DNA of 64,000 nucleotides from positions 105,572-169,571 of the forward strand of contig DEXQ01000003.1 in NCBI GenBank assembly GCA_002364215.1, in the 5' to 3' direction. The notes beneath the pieces were generated by a model. The model was not told the origin of the DNA. It did no database searches and saw nothing but the letters and a program-made list of their open reading frames with translations. A program made the translations under genes and the position numbers. This DNA comes from Aequorivita sp. UBA3180 (GTDB taxonomy: Bacteria > Bacteroidota > Bacteroidia > Flavobacteriales > Flavobacteriaceae). Shown in pieces: positions 25,228 through 33,989 of this stretch (positions are counted from its first letter, which is position 1; every line of letters starts with the position of its first letter).

Positions 25228-26088
25228 ATGCAATTATTCCCTATTGAAGCTGGCAATTTTAAACTTGATGGCGGCGCCATGTTTGGCGTTGTACCAAAAA
25301 CCCTGTGGAACAGGACCAATCCTGCCGATGCCAATAATATGATAGATATTGCTGCTCGCTGTCTTCTTATTGAAAACGGGAATCGGCTTACATTGATTGA
25401 CACCGGAATGGGTAACAAGCAAAGTGAGAAATTTTTTGGTTATTATTACCGATGGGGAGATTTCAACATAGACGACTCACTTAAAAAACATGGTTTCCAT
25501 CGCGATGATATTACCGATGTTTTTATGACCCACCTCCACTTTGACCACTGCGGCGGCAGTGTTCAGTGGAACAAAGACCGTACAGGCTATGAGCCAGCTT
25601 TTAAAAATGCTACATTCTGGAGCAACAAAGGCCATTGGCAATGGGCTACGGAACCAAACCGAAGGGAACAAGCTTCTTTTTTAAAGGAAAACATTTTGCC
25701 GATGCAGGAAAGCGGGCAACTTAAATTTGTTGCACAGCCCAATTCAGATTATGCAGAAGCGAATGAACTTGATTTTGGAATCCTTTTTGTAGATGGGCAT
25801 ACAGATAAACAAATGATTCCGCATATCAAGTACAAAGGGAAAACCTTGGTTTTTATGGCAGATTTGCTTCCTACAGCCGGCCATTTACCATTACCTTTTG
25901 TGATGGGTTATGATACCCGCCCCTTATTAACCCTTCCCGAAAAGGAGAAATTTCTTAATAATGCTGCGGAAAACAATTTTTACCTCTTTCTTGAACACGA
26001 TGCCCACAACCCAATAATAACGGTTCAAAATACTGATAAAGGTGTTCGTTTAAACGAAACGTTATCACTCAACGAATTTTTTAATTAA
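25228..26088 (+). CDS. MBL-fold metallo-hydrolase
   Basis: A 286-residue cytoplasmic metallo-beta-lactamase-fold hydrolase. The zinc motif H-x-H-x-D-H is MTHLHFDHCGGSV. Further ligands are in FVDGHTDKQM (His), VFMADLLPTAGH (Asp) and FLEHDAHNP (His), a complete binuclear set. It resembles the quorum-quenching/AttM-like and general Bacteroidota MBL hydrolases; the substrate cannot be assigned. It is followed after 15 bases by the S8 protease gene and is probably the first gene of the plus-strand run to M1 peptidase. Confidence 0.92.
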   Translation: MQLFPIEAGNFKLDGGAMFGVVPKTLWNRTNPADANNMIDIAARCLLIENGNRLTLIDTGMGNKQSEKFFGYYYRWGDFNIDDSLKKHGFHRDDITDVFMTHLHFDHCGGSVQWNKDRTGYEPAFKNATFWSNKGHWQWATEPNRREQASFLKENILPMQESGQLKFVAQPNSDYAEANELDFGILFVDGHTDKQMIPHIKYKGKTLVFMADLLPTAGHLPLPFVMGYDTRPLLTLPEKEKFLNNAAENNFYLFLEHDAHNPIITVQNTDKGVRLNETLSLNEFFN

Positions 26089-26103
26089 CTTATAATTTCT
26101 AAA

Positions 26104-27774
26104 ATGAAACTATTTAAGATTACCTTATTTGCGGTTGCAATGTCAACTGTTTTGACAGGATGCGGAAGCGGAGCCGCTATTATTGCAACTCCCATTCAAA
26201 ATATTGATTCCAATCCATTAAAAACAACTCCTCTTACTGACGAGCAGTTAAAGCACTGGCCGGCAATGGATTTAGTAAAAGATACCGTGCCCGGGATGAG
26301 TGTGGACAAAGCCTACAGCGAAATCATAAAAAAGCGCAAAGGCGAAATCGTTATCGTTGGGGTAATAGACAGTGGTGTGGATATTGACCACGAAGACCTT
26401 AAAAATGTAGTGTGGACCAACCCTGGCGAAATAGCAGGAAATGGTATTGACGATGATAAGAATGGTTTTGTGGATGATGTTCACGGTTGGAATTTTCTAG
26501 GAGATATTGTTGGTGAAAACATGGAGTACGTTCGCATCATCAGAAAATTTAAACCGAAGTTTGAAGGAAAGAGTGAAGCTTCAATCAGCGCTGCAGACCG
26601 AGAGAATTATGCAACTTATCAAAAAGCCAAAGCTGAATATGAGAAGGAGTTTTCAGAAATAACGGCAAACAAGGCGCGTTACGAGCAGATTCTTTCGCAA
26701 TTAAAGCCAACACATGAGGCAATGGTCAAAAAGCTTGGAAAAGAAAATTATACCAAGGAAGATCTTTCTGCATTACAATACCCATCACCACAAGAACAAC
26801 AGCAAATAGCGATGCTTAGCCAAATGCTGAATTTTGCAGATTCGGTTCCGGAAGTTTTGGAAGAACTGGAGGGAGGCATTGAGTATTTTACCGATAGATT
26901 GGATAACAATTTCAATATGACTAAAGATTTTCGGGGCGTTTTGGGCGATAATCCTGAAGATATTGCAGACAATATTTACGGCGACAATAACGTGGCCGGT
27001 CCAGATCCCACAAAAGAAAACGTAAAACACGGAACCCACGTGGCAGGAATTATTGCAGCAGAGCGCAACAACGGCATCGGAATGGACGGTGTTGCAAACA
27101 ACGTGAAAATTATGGCTATTCGGGCAGTACCCGATGGTGATGAATATGATAAAGATATCGCATTGGCCATTCGTTATGCGGTTGACAATGGTGCAAAAGT
27201 GCTTAACACCAGCTTCGGAAAATATTATTCTCCACAAGCAGATTGGGTTTATGACGCCATTAAATATGCAGCTTCAAAAGATGTTTTAATCGTGAATGCA
27301 GCCGGAAACGATGGTTTCGATTTAGATACCGTAAACGTTTATCCAAACGATCAATTTGATAACGGTTCCGAAATGGCAGATTCATTTTTGACTGTTGGAG
27401 CTCTTAATTACAAATATGGAAGCGAAATGGTTGCAAACTTTTCAAACTACGGAAAAACCAACGTGGATGTTTTTGCGCCAGGCGTTAAAATTTGGGCAAC
27501 TACCCCTTTAAATACCTATGAATTTTTACAGGGAACCTCAATGGCTGCCCCAGAAGTTGCAGGCGTTGCCGCAATGATTCGTTCCTATTACCCCAACCTT
27601 TCCGCACAACAGGTAAAACAAATTTTGATGGATAGCGGTCTTTCAATTAACACTCAGGTTGTTTTGGGCGGAGAATCTTCGAACACTGAATCTTTCTCGA
27701 ATATTTCAAAATCGGGTAAAATGGTGAATATGTATAATGCCCTAATTATGGCAGATAAAATGGCTAACTTATGA
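26104..27774 (+). CDS. S8 family subtilisin-like serine peptidase, lipoprotein, with long insert
   Basis: A 556-residue subtilase with a lipoprotein signal (VAMSTVLTGCGSG, lipid-modified Cys about residue 20), so it is periplasmic or surface anchored. The catalytic triad is Asp89 in VGVIDSGVDIDHEDL, His309 in KHGTHVAGII and Ser479 in QGTSMAAPEVAGVAA, with the oxyanion Asn in VNAAGNDGFD. The Asp-His gap is 220 residues. Classical subtilisins have about 30, so about 180 residues of charged helical insert sit after the Asp block (KFEGKSEASISAADRENYAT and on). This layout is typical of a Bacteroidota subgroup. The next gene, an M1 aminopeptidase, overlaps its stop by 4 bases (ATGA), indicating coupled expression. 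Confidence 0.95.
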   Translation: MKLFKITLFAVAMSTVLTGCGSGAAIIATPIQNIDSNPLKTTPLTDEQLKHWPAMDLVKDTVPGMSVDKAYSEIIKKRKGEIVIVGVIDSGVDIDHEDLKNVVWTNPGEIAGNGIDDDKNGFVDDVHGWNFLGDIVGENMEYVRIIRKFKPKFEGKSEASISAADRENYATYQKAKAEYEKEFSEITANKARYEQILSQLKPTHEAMVKKLGKENYTKEDLSALQYPSPQEQQQIAMLSQMLNFADSVPEVLEELEGGIEYFTDRLDNNFNMTKDFRGVLGDNPEDIADNIYGDNNVAGPDPTKENVKHGTHVAGIIAAERNNGIGMDGVANNVKIMAIRAVPDGDEYDKDIALAIRYAVDNGAKVLNTSFGKYYSPQADWVYDAIKYAASKDVLIVNAAGNDGFDLDTVNVYPNDQFDNGSEMADSFLTVGALNYKYGSEMVANFSNYGKTNVDVFAPGVKIWATTPLNTYEFLQGTSMAAPEVAGVAAMIRSYYPNLSAQQVKQILMDSGLSINTQVVLGGESSNTESFSNISKSGKMVNMYNALIMADKMANL

Positions 27775-29603
27775 GGCATGTTTTAACTAGCTTATTCTTT
27801 ATTTCTGTATTTTTTTCCGCCTTTGCACAGAATAGCAGCTATTGGCAACAGCAAGTTGATTATAAAATGAACGTCGATGTGGACGTAAAAAACTTTCAAT
27901 ATAAAGGAACACAGGAGTTGAAATACACAAACAATTCTCCCGACACTTTGAATAAGGTTTTCTACCATCTTTACTTTAATGCTTTTCAGCCGGGTAGTGA
28001 AATGGACGTGCGTTCGCGCACCATCGCAGATCCGGATAGCCGCGTGATGGATAGGATTTCAAAACTATCACCTTCAGAAATTGGATACATAAAACCAACG
28101 CTGTTCACCCAAGATGGCGTTGCCGCAAACTATACTATTAGAGGTACGGTGATGCAGGTTATGCTGAACAAACCTATTTTGCCAGGTGAAAGCACTCTTT
28201 TCAATATGGAATGGGATGCACAGGTTCCCTTACAAATTCGTCGTTCAGGACGTGATAGCTCAGAAGGCGTTGCACTGACTATGACCCAATGGTACCCAAA
28301 ACTTGCAGAATACGACTTTGAAGGATGGCACGCCGATCCGTACATAGCACGCGAATTTCACGGTGTTTGGGGCGATTTTGACGTTACTATAACCATTGAT
28401 GCCGATTATACAATTGGCGGAACCGGTTATCTTCAAAATCCAGCTGAAGTGGGTCACGGTTACACCGAACCCGGACAGAAATGGATGAAACCCAAAAAAG
28501 GAAAATACACTTGGCATTTTTTAGCGCCAGACGTACACGATTTTGCCTGGGCCGCAGATGATGAATATATACACGACACATATCCTGGCCCTAATGGTGT
28601 AAAGCTGCATTTCTTTTATAAAAACGATCCTGAAATTGCCGAGAATTGGAAAAATCTTCAACCAAAAACTGCTGCATTGATGGAGTTTTTCAATGAGCAA
28701 ATTGGGGAATATCCATATGAACAATATTCTGTAATTCAAGGCGGTGACGGCGGAATGGAATACGCCATGAGCACGATGATTACTGGAAAGCGTGAGTTTG
28801 GAAGTCTTGTAGGCGTAACCGCTCATGAGCTGGCGCATTCGTGGTTTCAATTTGTTTTGGCTACTAACGAGAGCAAACACGAATGGATGGATGAAGGTTT
28901 TACATCCTATATTTCAGATGAAGCTATGAATTATGTGATGGAAGAAAACAAGCCAAATCCACATGCTGGTTCGTACAGAAGTTATTTTTATATGGCTACA
29001 AGCGGGGCAGAACAGCCATTAAGCACCCACGCAGATAGGTACGCCAGCAACCGCTCTTATGGTATAAATGCATACAGCAAAGGCTCAGTATTTTTAACGC
29101 AATTGGGATACATTATCGGGCCTGAAAATCTTTCAAAAACATTGAAGCGTTATTATTCAGATTTCAAATTTAAGCACCCAACACCAAATGATTTTATCCG
29201 CACCGCGGAAAAGGTTTCTGGTTTTGAATTGGATTGGTACTTAACGGATTGGGCGCAGACTACCAATACTATCGATTACGGAATAAAATCTGTAGAAAGT
29301 GAAGGGGAAAACACTAAAGTAACTTTAGAAAGAATTGGCTTAATGCCAATGCCTATAGACCTTTACGTAACCTATGAAGACGGTACACAAGAATTGTTTT
29401 ACATCCCATTGCGAATGATGTGGGGTGAAAAACCAAACCCATTTACCGATTTAAAACGCACTGTTTTGACGGATTGGGCTTGGGCATATCCCACGTATTC
29501 CTTTGAAATAAAGAATGAAAAAAAAGTAAAAAATATGATGATTGACGCCACGCGAAGAATGGCAGATATTAATCCTGAAAACAATATTTGGGAAAAACGA
29601 TAA
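27771..29603 (+). CDS. M1 family zinc metallopeptidase
   Basis: A 610-residue secreted aminopeptidase N-like enzyme with a signal peptide (MRHVLTSLFFISVFFSAFAQ). The zinc site is HELAH at residues 352-356 with the third ligand Glu375 in HEWMDEGFTSY (H-E-x2-H-x18-E), and the exopeptidase motif is DGGMEYAMSTMI, a GGMEN variant with Tyr in place of Asn. The N-terminal half is the beta-rich saddle domain. No ERAP1-like C-terminal helical domain is present, which suits the length and the short Bacteroidota M1 type. Its start overlaps the S8 protease stop, so the two proteases probably work together on extracellular or periplasmic peptides. Confidence 0.94.
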   Translation: MRHVLTSLFFISVFFSAFAQNSSYWQQQVDYKMNVDVDVKNFQYKGTQELKYTNNSPDTLNKVFYHLYFNAFQPGSEMDVRSRTIADPDSRVMDRISKLSPSEIGYIKPTLFTQDGVAANYTIRGTVMQVMLNKPILPGESTLFNMEWDAQVPLQIRRSGRDSSEGVALTMTQWYPKLAEYDFEGWHADPYIAREFHGVWGDFDVTITIDADYTIGGTGYLQNPAEVGHGYTEPGQKWMKPKKGKYTWHFLAPDVHDFAWAADDEYIHDTYPGPNGVKLHFFYKNDPEIAENWKNLQPKTAALMEFFNEQIGEYPYEQYSVIQGGDGGMEYAMSTMITGKREFGSLVGVTAHELAHSWFQFVLATNESKHEWMDEGFTSYISDEAMNYVMEENKPNPHAGSYRSYFYMATSGAEQPLSTHADRYASNRSYGINAYSKGSVFLTQLGYIIGPENLSKTLKRYYSDFKFKHPTPNDFIRTAEKVSGFELDWYLTDWAQTTNTIDYGIKSVESEGENTKVTLERIGLMPMPIDLYVTYEDGTQELFYIPLRMMWGEKPNPFTDLKRTVLTDWAWAYPTYSFEIKNEKKVKNMMIDATRRMADINPENNIWEKR

Positions 29604-29626
29604 TCTTTACTTTCCTTTTTTCAAAG

Positions 29627-29663
29627 AGACCTCGCAAGTGCTAAATCCTGCGGGGTCTTTTTA
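29627..29663 (+). terminator. Intrinsic terminator after the protease operon
   Basis: Stem AGACCTCGCA/TGCGGGGTCT (10 pairs with one T-G) around a 12-base loop, followed by TTTTT. It separates the M1 peptidase from rnpA. Confidence 0.75.
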
Positions 29664-29675
29664 TATATTTACAGT

Positions 29676-30041
29676 GTGAACCAAAAATTTCCCAAAAGCC
29701 AAAAGCTTAAAAGCTCTAAAACAATTGAAAATTTGTTTTTGGAAGGGAAAACACATTCCAAATTTCCAATAAAAGTATTTTTTCTTCCGAAGGAAAACCT
29801 TGAATCAAATCTCGCTGCTTTTGCTGTACCAAAGAGAAATTTTAAATCGGCAGTGGATCGAAACCGCGTAAAAAGACAGCTTCGCGAAGCCTATCGGCTT
29901 AACAAACACCTACTTGATGAAATTCACGGCAAGAAATTTGTGATGCTCTTTCTTTTTTTAGGAAAAGTTAAACCGCAGTACACCGAACTTGAAAAAGCAA
30001 TGGTAAAGCTGCTTAAAAAATTACGGGATGAAAACAATTAG
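29676..30041 (+). CDS. rnpA: Ribonuclease P protein component
   Basis: A 121-residue basic protein that binds RNase P RNA and helps cleave tRNA 5' leaders. The RNR motif region is VDRNRVKRQLREAYRLN (family RNRxKRxxRE), preceded by FKSAV and AAFAVPKRNF. The start is GTG at 29676 just after a terminator; MNQKFPKSQKLKSSKTIENL fits the family. In many bacteria rnpA follows rpmH near the replication origin; here it stands between a protease operon and a DUF4349 lipoprotein, whose start overlaps the rnpA stop by 14 bases. Confidence 0.95.
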   Translation: MNQKFPKSQKLKSSKTIENLFLEGKTHSKFPIKVFFLPKENLESNLAAFAVPKRNFKSAVDRNRVKRQLREAYRLNKHLLDEIHGKKFVMLFLFLGKVKPQYTELEKAMVKLLKKLRDENN

Positions 30042-30843
30042 CACTTTACTTTTATTGTTCGTTTTGGGATGTTCAAACGGAAGTTCCAACAAAAATTACG
30101 AAGCAGGTTCTGCTATGGCGGAAATGGATATGGCCGAAGAAGCCGTAGTAACACAGCAACTTGTTCCACCACCTTCATCTGAAGAAAGTGAACAAAAAAT
30201 AATCAAAACAGCCCGTTTGGCTTTTGAAACAAAGGATGTGGAAGCAACACATAAGAAAATCCTACAACTGGCTTCACAGAACAAAGGCTTGGTGCAAAAC
30301 GACAACAGTGGAAAAGATTACAACCGAATTTATAAATATTTAACAATTCGCGTACCGACTGAAAATTTTCAAAAGTTTATTGACGGTATTTCCGAAGGGG
30401 TTGACTATTTTGATCAACGTGATATTTCCCGACAGGATGTTTCCGAAGAATTTGTGGATCTACAAGCGCGTTTAAAAGCAAAACGCACGCTGGAAGACCG
30501 CTACCTAGAATTGCTTAAAAAAGCAAATAACGTTAAGGAAATGCTTGAAATAGAACGCGAACTTTCCAACATTCGTGAGGAAATTGAAGCAAAACAGGGT
30601 CGCTTACAGTATCTTGAAAACAAGGTTTCAATGAGCACGGTAAATATTGAGTTTTACAAAACCACTGCGGAAACAGGCATCACCCAATCTTACGGGCAAA
30701 AAATGAAAAACGCGCTGCAAGGGGGTTGGAACGGTATTTCGGTATTTTTCCTGGGCATTTTATACCTTTGGCCTTTATTCCTCGTTGCAATAATTGTTGT
30801 TATCATTCTTCGTATATTTCTGAAGAGAAGAAAGAAAAATTAA
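30028..30843 (+). CDS. DUF4349 domain lipoprotein
   Basis: A 271-residue protein with a lipoprotein signal (MKTISTLLLLFVLGCSNGS, Cys15). A DUF4349 domain covers about residues 60-245: a beta-alpha domain with KTARLAFETKDVEATHKK, then the helical coiled-coil segment ARLKAKRTLEDRYLELLKKA and VKEMLEIERELSNIREEIEA. A C-terminal transmembrane helix with a basic end (LRIFLKRRKKN) closes it. Both ends are membrane-associated, an unusual arrangement typical of this family. Function unknown. Its ATG lies inside the rnpA frame (14-base overlap), so translation is probably coupled. Confidence 0.85.
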   Translation: MKTISTLLLLFVLGCSNGSSNKNYEAGSAMAEMDMAEEAVVTQQLVPPPSSEESEQKIIKTARLAFETKDVEATHKKILQLASQNKGLVQNDNSGKDYNRIYKYLTIRVPTENFQKFIDGISEGVDYFDQRDISRQDVSEEFVDLQARLKAKRTLEDRYLELLKKANNVKEMLEIERELSNIREEIEAKQGRLQYLENKVSMSTVNIEFYKTTAETGITQSYGQKMKNALQGGWNGISVFFLGILYLWPLFLVAIIVVIILRIFLKRRKKN

Positions 30844-30845
30844 AA

Positions 30846-30920
30846 AGTTATTTAGTTATTGGGTTACTAAGTTTTTAACCATAAACTCTTAATAACTCAA
30901 TAACTAATAACCCATTAACC
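30846..30920. repeat. Long imperfect palindrome, dispersed element (copy 1)
   Basis: The left arm 30846-30871 (AGTTATTTAGTTATTGGG...) pairs with the reverse complement of 30888-30920 with only a few differences. It fills the gap between the DUF4349 gene and the S41 protease. The same arm sequence recurs at 36195-36260. Confidence 0.7.
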
Positions 30921-30924
30921 TAAA

Positions 30925-32550
30925 ATGATGAAAAAAAGAATAATAGTTCCCATCATCGCTGTCGGTATATTTTTTACTACCGTAAGTTTCAAAAGTGACT
31001 TTTTTGAAATTGCAAAGCAGATTGAAATCTTTACCACACTTTTCAAGGAATTGAACATGAATTACGTGGACGAAGTAACGCCCGCAACCCTTATGGACAA
31101 AGCCATTAAAGGAATGTTAGAAGATTTGGATCCATACACGGTGTATTGGAACGAACAACAGGTAGAGGATGCCAAAATCAACAATTCCGGCATTTATACT
31201 GGCATTGGTGCAACCGCACAAAGTAGAAAAGATAAAATTATTATCGTTGAACCCTACCAAGATTATCCGGCCGATAAAGCCGGTTTAAAGGCTGGGGACG
31301 AAATAATAAAAATCGGCAACATAAATATTGCAGATTTGGAAGACGATGCCGGCGAATTGTTAAAAGGCGCACCCGGCTCAACCGTTGATGTAACCTATAA
31401 AAGACAAGGGAAAACTGCAACTGCAACCATCACCAGAGGGGCCGTAGACCTTAAAGCGGTTCCGTTTTACAAATTGATAAATAACGATATTGGATACATT
31501 GTTCTTTCACAATTCAACCGAAAAACTACTATTGAGACCAAAGCTGCGCTGGTTGATTTAAAATCGCAAGGCGCAAAAAAAATCATCTTGGATTTACGCG
31601 GAAATCCAGGAGGTTTATTGAATGAAGCCATAAATGTGGTAAACCTTTTTGTAGATAAAGGCGAAGTAATTACCACGACAAAATCGGTTATTGAAAAGTA
31701 TAATCAAACCTATAAAACCAAAAGCGACCCCGTAGATACTGAAATTCCCCTCGTAGTTTTAGTAAATGGAAGAAGTGCCTCCGCCAGTGAAATTGTTTCG
31801 GGCGGATTGCAGGATTTGGACCGCGCCGTGATTGTGGGGGCACGAAGTTTCGGAAAAGGCCTCGTACAGCGTCCAAAAAAATTGACCTACGGAACTCAGC
31901 TGAAAGTTACCATTTCCCGCTATTACACACCCAGCGGACGTTGCATACAAGCTTTGGATTACTGGCACCGCGATGAAAATGGCGACCCACTGCGGAAAGA
32001 TGCCAAAGAGTACAACGCTTTTAAAACCAAAGGCGGCAGAACGGTTTATGACGGTGGCGGAATCCTTCCCGATGTGGAATTGAAATCGGCTGTTTTTAGC
32101 CCAATTACCACAGCTTTATTAAGGGACAACGCCATTTTTGATTATGCTACCAAATTTTATTACAGCCATCAAATGACGGATTGGAAGAACTTCAAATTTA
32201 CTGAAGCAGACTTTCAGGATTTTCAAAAATTTTTGAAAGACAACAATTTTGAGTACGAAACCGAGACCGAAAAGAAGTTTGCCGAAGGTTTAAAAATCTC
32301 GGAAGATGACGATATGAGTAAAGATATTTCGGCGAGCTACAACCAGCTTATGGCTGCAATAGACAGCGCCAAGGATCAGGCAATTATTGACAAAAAAGTA
32401 GAAATAGAATCGTTGTTGACAGATGAAATTTTAAAGCGTTATTTCTACCGCGAAGGTTTGTATAATTACCAGATAGAGCATAATCCCGAGATTTTGGAGG
32501 CGGTTGCTGTTTTGAATGATGCTGGGCGGTATGGGAAGATTTTGAAGTAA
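30925..32550 (+). CDS. S41 family C-terminal processing peptidase
   Basis: A 541-residue protease with an N-terminal membrane anchor (MMKKRIIVPIIAVGIFFTTV) facing the periplasm. The PDZ domain lies at about residues 85-165 (YPADKAGLKAGDEIIKIGNI). The S41 core is at about 175-365, with DLRGNPGGLLNEAI, the catalytic Ser in GRSASASEIVSGG and the catalytic Lys in ARSFGKGLVQ (Ser-Lys dyad). A C-terminal helical extension of about 170 residues follows. It probably trims C-termini of envelope proteins, like CtpA. The start is at the first of two adjacent ATGs. It lies 81 bases after the DUF4349 gene across a palindromic repeat. Confidence 0.95.
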   Translation: MMKKRIIVPIIAVGIFFTTVSFKSDFFEIAKQIEIFTTLFKELNMNYVDEVTPATLMDKAIKGMLEDLDPYTVYWNEQQVEDAKINNSGIYTGIGATAQSRKDKIIIVEPYQDYPADKAGLKAGDEIIKIGNINIADLEDDAGELLKGAPGSTVDVTYKRQGKTATATITRGAVDLKAVPFYKLINNDIGYIVLSQFNRKTTIETKAALVDLKSQGAKKIILDLRGNPGGLLNEAINVVNLFVDKGEVITTTKSVIEKYNQTYKTKSDPVDTEIPLVVLVNGRSASASEIVSGGLQDLDRAVIVGARSFGKGLVQRPKKLTYGTQLKVTISRYYTPSGRCIQALDYWHRDENGDPLRKDAKEYNAFKTKGGRTVYDGGGILPDVELKSAVFSPITTALLRDNAIFDYATKFYYSHQMTDWKNFKFTEADFQDFQKFLKDNNFEYETETEKKFAEGLKISEDDDMSKDISASYNQLMAAIDSAKDQAIIDKKVEIESLLTDEILKRYFYREGLYNYQIEHNPEILEAVAVLNDAGRYGKILK

Positions 32551-32560
32551 GTTTTTGTAA

Positions 32561-32579
32561 GTTCGAACGCAGTCGAATC
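32561..32579. repeat. GCAGTCGAA-type dispersed palindrome, variant copy
   Basis: GTTCGAACGCAGTCGAATC, related to the CAGTCGAAACC elements at 41007 and 46227. It lies just after the S41 gene. Confidence 0.4.
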
Positions 32580-32611
32580 TTAATTTTTCTGTAAATATTT
32601 AAGACTCTCTC

Positions 32612-33004
32612 TTGAAACTTTATTTAAAATGTCCAAATTGTAAATACGAGAATAGCTTTAAATCTAATGCTAGCACTCGCGTAGAATTTGTGATGGTAAA
32701 AAATAAAAAAACTATAGAGATTAATTGTGTTGGATGCAATAAAAAAATTTCAGCATCAGTTAATAAAATTTATGCTAAAGAATCAAAATCAGCTTTTTTA
32801 ATTGCTGGTATTATTTTTATGATTGGTTCAATTTTGATTCTAATAATTTGGTCAAAAATTCTAAGTAATTCTAAAAATGCAATGGGTTTATATGCTGTCG
32901 CTTTGCTTTTATTGGTTCCCGTTTGGATTTATATAATAATACAAAAACAGGAAAGAATCAGAGTAAGTACTTTCAATCATACCTATGTAAATGATTATCA
33001 TTAA
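32612..33004 (+). CDS. Zinc-ribbon membrane protein, hypothetical
   Basis: A 130-residue protein starting MKLYLKCPNCKYENSFKS with a treble-clef-like zinc ribbon: C-x2-C at residues 7-10 and C-x2-C in NCVGCNKK. Two hydrophobic helices follow (about residues 65-85 and 92-110) with a basic linker. Start is TTG at 32612, because the first ATG in frame would remove the zinc ligands. No promoter motif or partner is obvious; an old dispersed repeat (32561-32579) sits upstream. The AT-rich codon use and non-ATG start differ from neighbours. The zinc ribbon may bind RNA, DNA or metal; no function can be given. Confidence 0.7.
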   Translation: MKLYLKCPNCKYENSFKSNASTRVEFVMVKNKKTIEINCVGCNKKISASVNKIYAKESKSAFLIAGIIFMIGSILILIIWSKILSNSKNAMGLYAVALLLLVPVWIYIIIQKQERIRVSTFNHTYVNDYH

Positions 33005-33171
33005 TTTTATTAATAAACTATCAATGCATTCCTTCCTAACCCTCTTCGAAACAATGCCCGTTTGAATGAAAGCTGCTAAGAATTTCTACATAAAAGAAAA
33101 TTAACACTGCTAAATTTCACTTAACAAAACCTTAACTGCCTGTTTATCAATATTTTCGTACTTTAGCAGTT

Positions 33172-33543
33172 ATGGTAAAAGTAGACAGAGACGAAAACAA
33201 GGAGATTCTAAAGGAATCTGTGGCCTATTTAGAGAACCGGGGTTTTGAACACATCCAGGCCGATGTGGAAGGTTATGAAACTCCAAAATCCTATCACAAA
33301 AAAGATAGCGATGTAGTTATTACGCCAGACATAGTAGCGGATCGTGCGGGAATTAAGCATTATTTTGAAATAAGCCTAAAATCTGAAAAACCGCGCTTGC
33401 TAAAATCGAAATGGCAGTTTTTGGATACATTAACGCGCATGCGTAACCAGCGTTTCAAAATCATTACCCGTCGTGGACATTATAAATTCACGGATGAAAT
33501 GCTTAAAGATCTTAATCTTGAAAAGAACTTAATTAAGCTCTAA
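33172..33543 (+). CDS. Conserved hypothetical protein, possible PD-(D/E)xK-like fold
   Basis: A 123-residue soluble basic protein. ILKESVAYLENRGFEHIQAD gives an N-terminal helix, then comes VVITPDIVADRAGIKHYFEISLK, where a PD followed by a strand ending F-E-I-S-L-K resembles the core of the restriction-endonuclease-like fold (PD...E-x-K). The key lysine is offset, however, so this is only suggestive. LTRMRNQRFKIITRRGHYKF ends the protein with a basic segment that could bind nucleic acid. It overlaps the convergent GNAT gene by 11 bases. A near-consensus TACTTTAG lies just upstream. Nuclease assignment is uncertain. Confidence 0.75.
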   Translation: MVKVDRDENKEILKESVAYLENRGFEHIQADVEGYETPKSYHKKDSDVVITPDIVADRAGIKHYFEISLKSEKPRLLKSKWQFLDTLTRMRNQRFKIITRRGHYKFTDEMLKDLNLEKNLIKL

Positions 33544-33973
33544 GCATCGCGATGTGTGGGATGCCATCTTCCATGTAGCGATCGCCAAAGGTTTTAAAAC
33601 CATGGCTTTCATAAAAAATAACTAAATACACTTGAGCCGATATCTTTATTTTATCGGCTTTAAAATTTGTTTTAATGGCTTCTATTGATGCTTTGGTAAT
33701 TGCGTGGCCATAGCCCATTTTTCGGTAGTTCTCGCGCACCAAAACCCTTCCAATTGAGGCTTCGTCAAAATAATCGCCAGCTTGAAAACAGCGTGTGTAA
33801 GCAACTAAAATACCGTTTTCCCAACCCATAATATGTAAGGCGCGTTCGTCTTTTCCATCAATATCTTGATAGACGCAATCCTGCTCCACCACAAACACTT
33901 CGCTTCGCAATTGTAAAATAGCGTACAATTCATTCGTGCTTAATTCTTCAAAATTCTTTACTTCAATTTCCAT
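33533..33973 (-). CDS. GNAT family N-acetyltransferase (ElaA-like)
   Basis: A 146-residue acetyl-CoA-dependent acyltransferase of the ElaA group. The N-terminal LRSEVFVVEQDCVYQDIDGKD is the ElaA signature region. The acetyl-CoA pyrophosphate loop is IGRVLVRENYRKMGYGHAITK (V-x-R/Q-x2-G/Y-x-G/A), and ISAQVYLVIFYESHGF is the last core strand and helix. Substrate unknown. It is 16 bases downstream of the CDF exporter gene on the same strand and its stop overlaps the upstream hypothetical gene. Confidence 0.9.
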   Translation of the reverse strand: MEIEVKNFEELSTNELYAILQLRSEVFVVEQDCVYQDIDGKDERALHIMGWENGILVAYTRCFQAGDYFDEASIGRVLVRENYRKMGYGHAITKASIEAIKTNFKADKIKISAQVYLVIFYESHGFKTFGDRYMEDGIPHIAMLRA

Positions 33974-33989
33974 AGCATTTTAAATAAAA

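Noticed and set aside
27037..27042. Other CACGTG hexamers (also 13231, 21391, 40696, 61932, 62370) as further parS sites
   Set aside because: Flanking bases do not match TGTTn/nAACA; each has several mismatches outside the hexamer.
32612..33004. Horizontally acquired gene, suggested by higher AT content and TTG start
   Set aside because: The composition difference is small in an AT-rich genome and no mobile element borders it; not supported by sequence alone.
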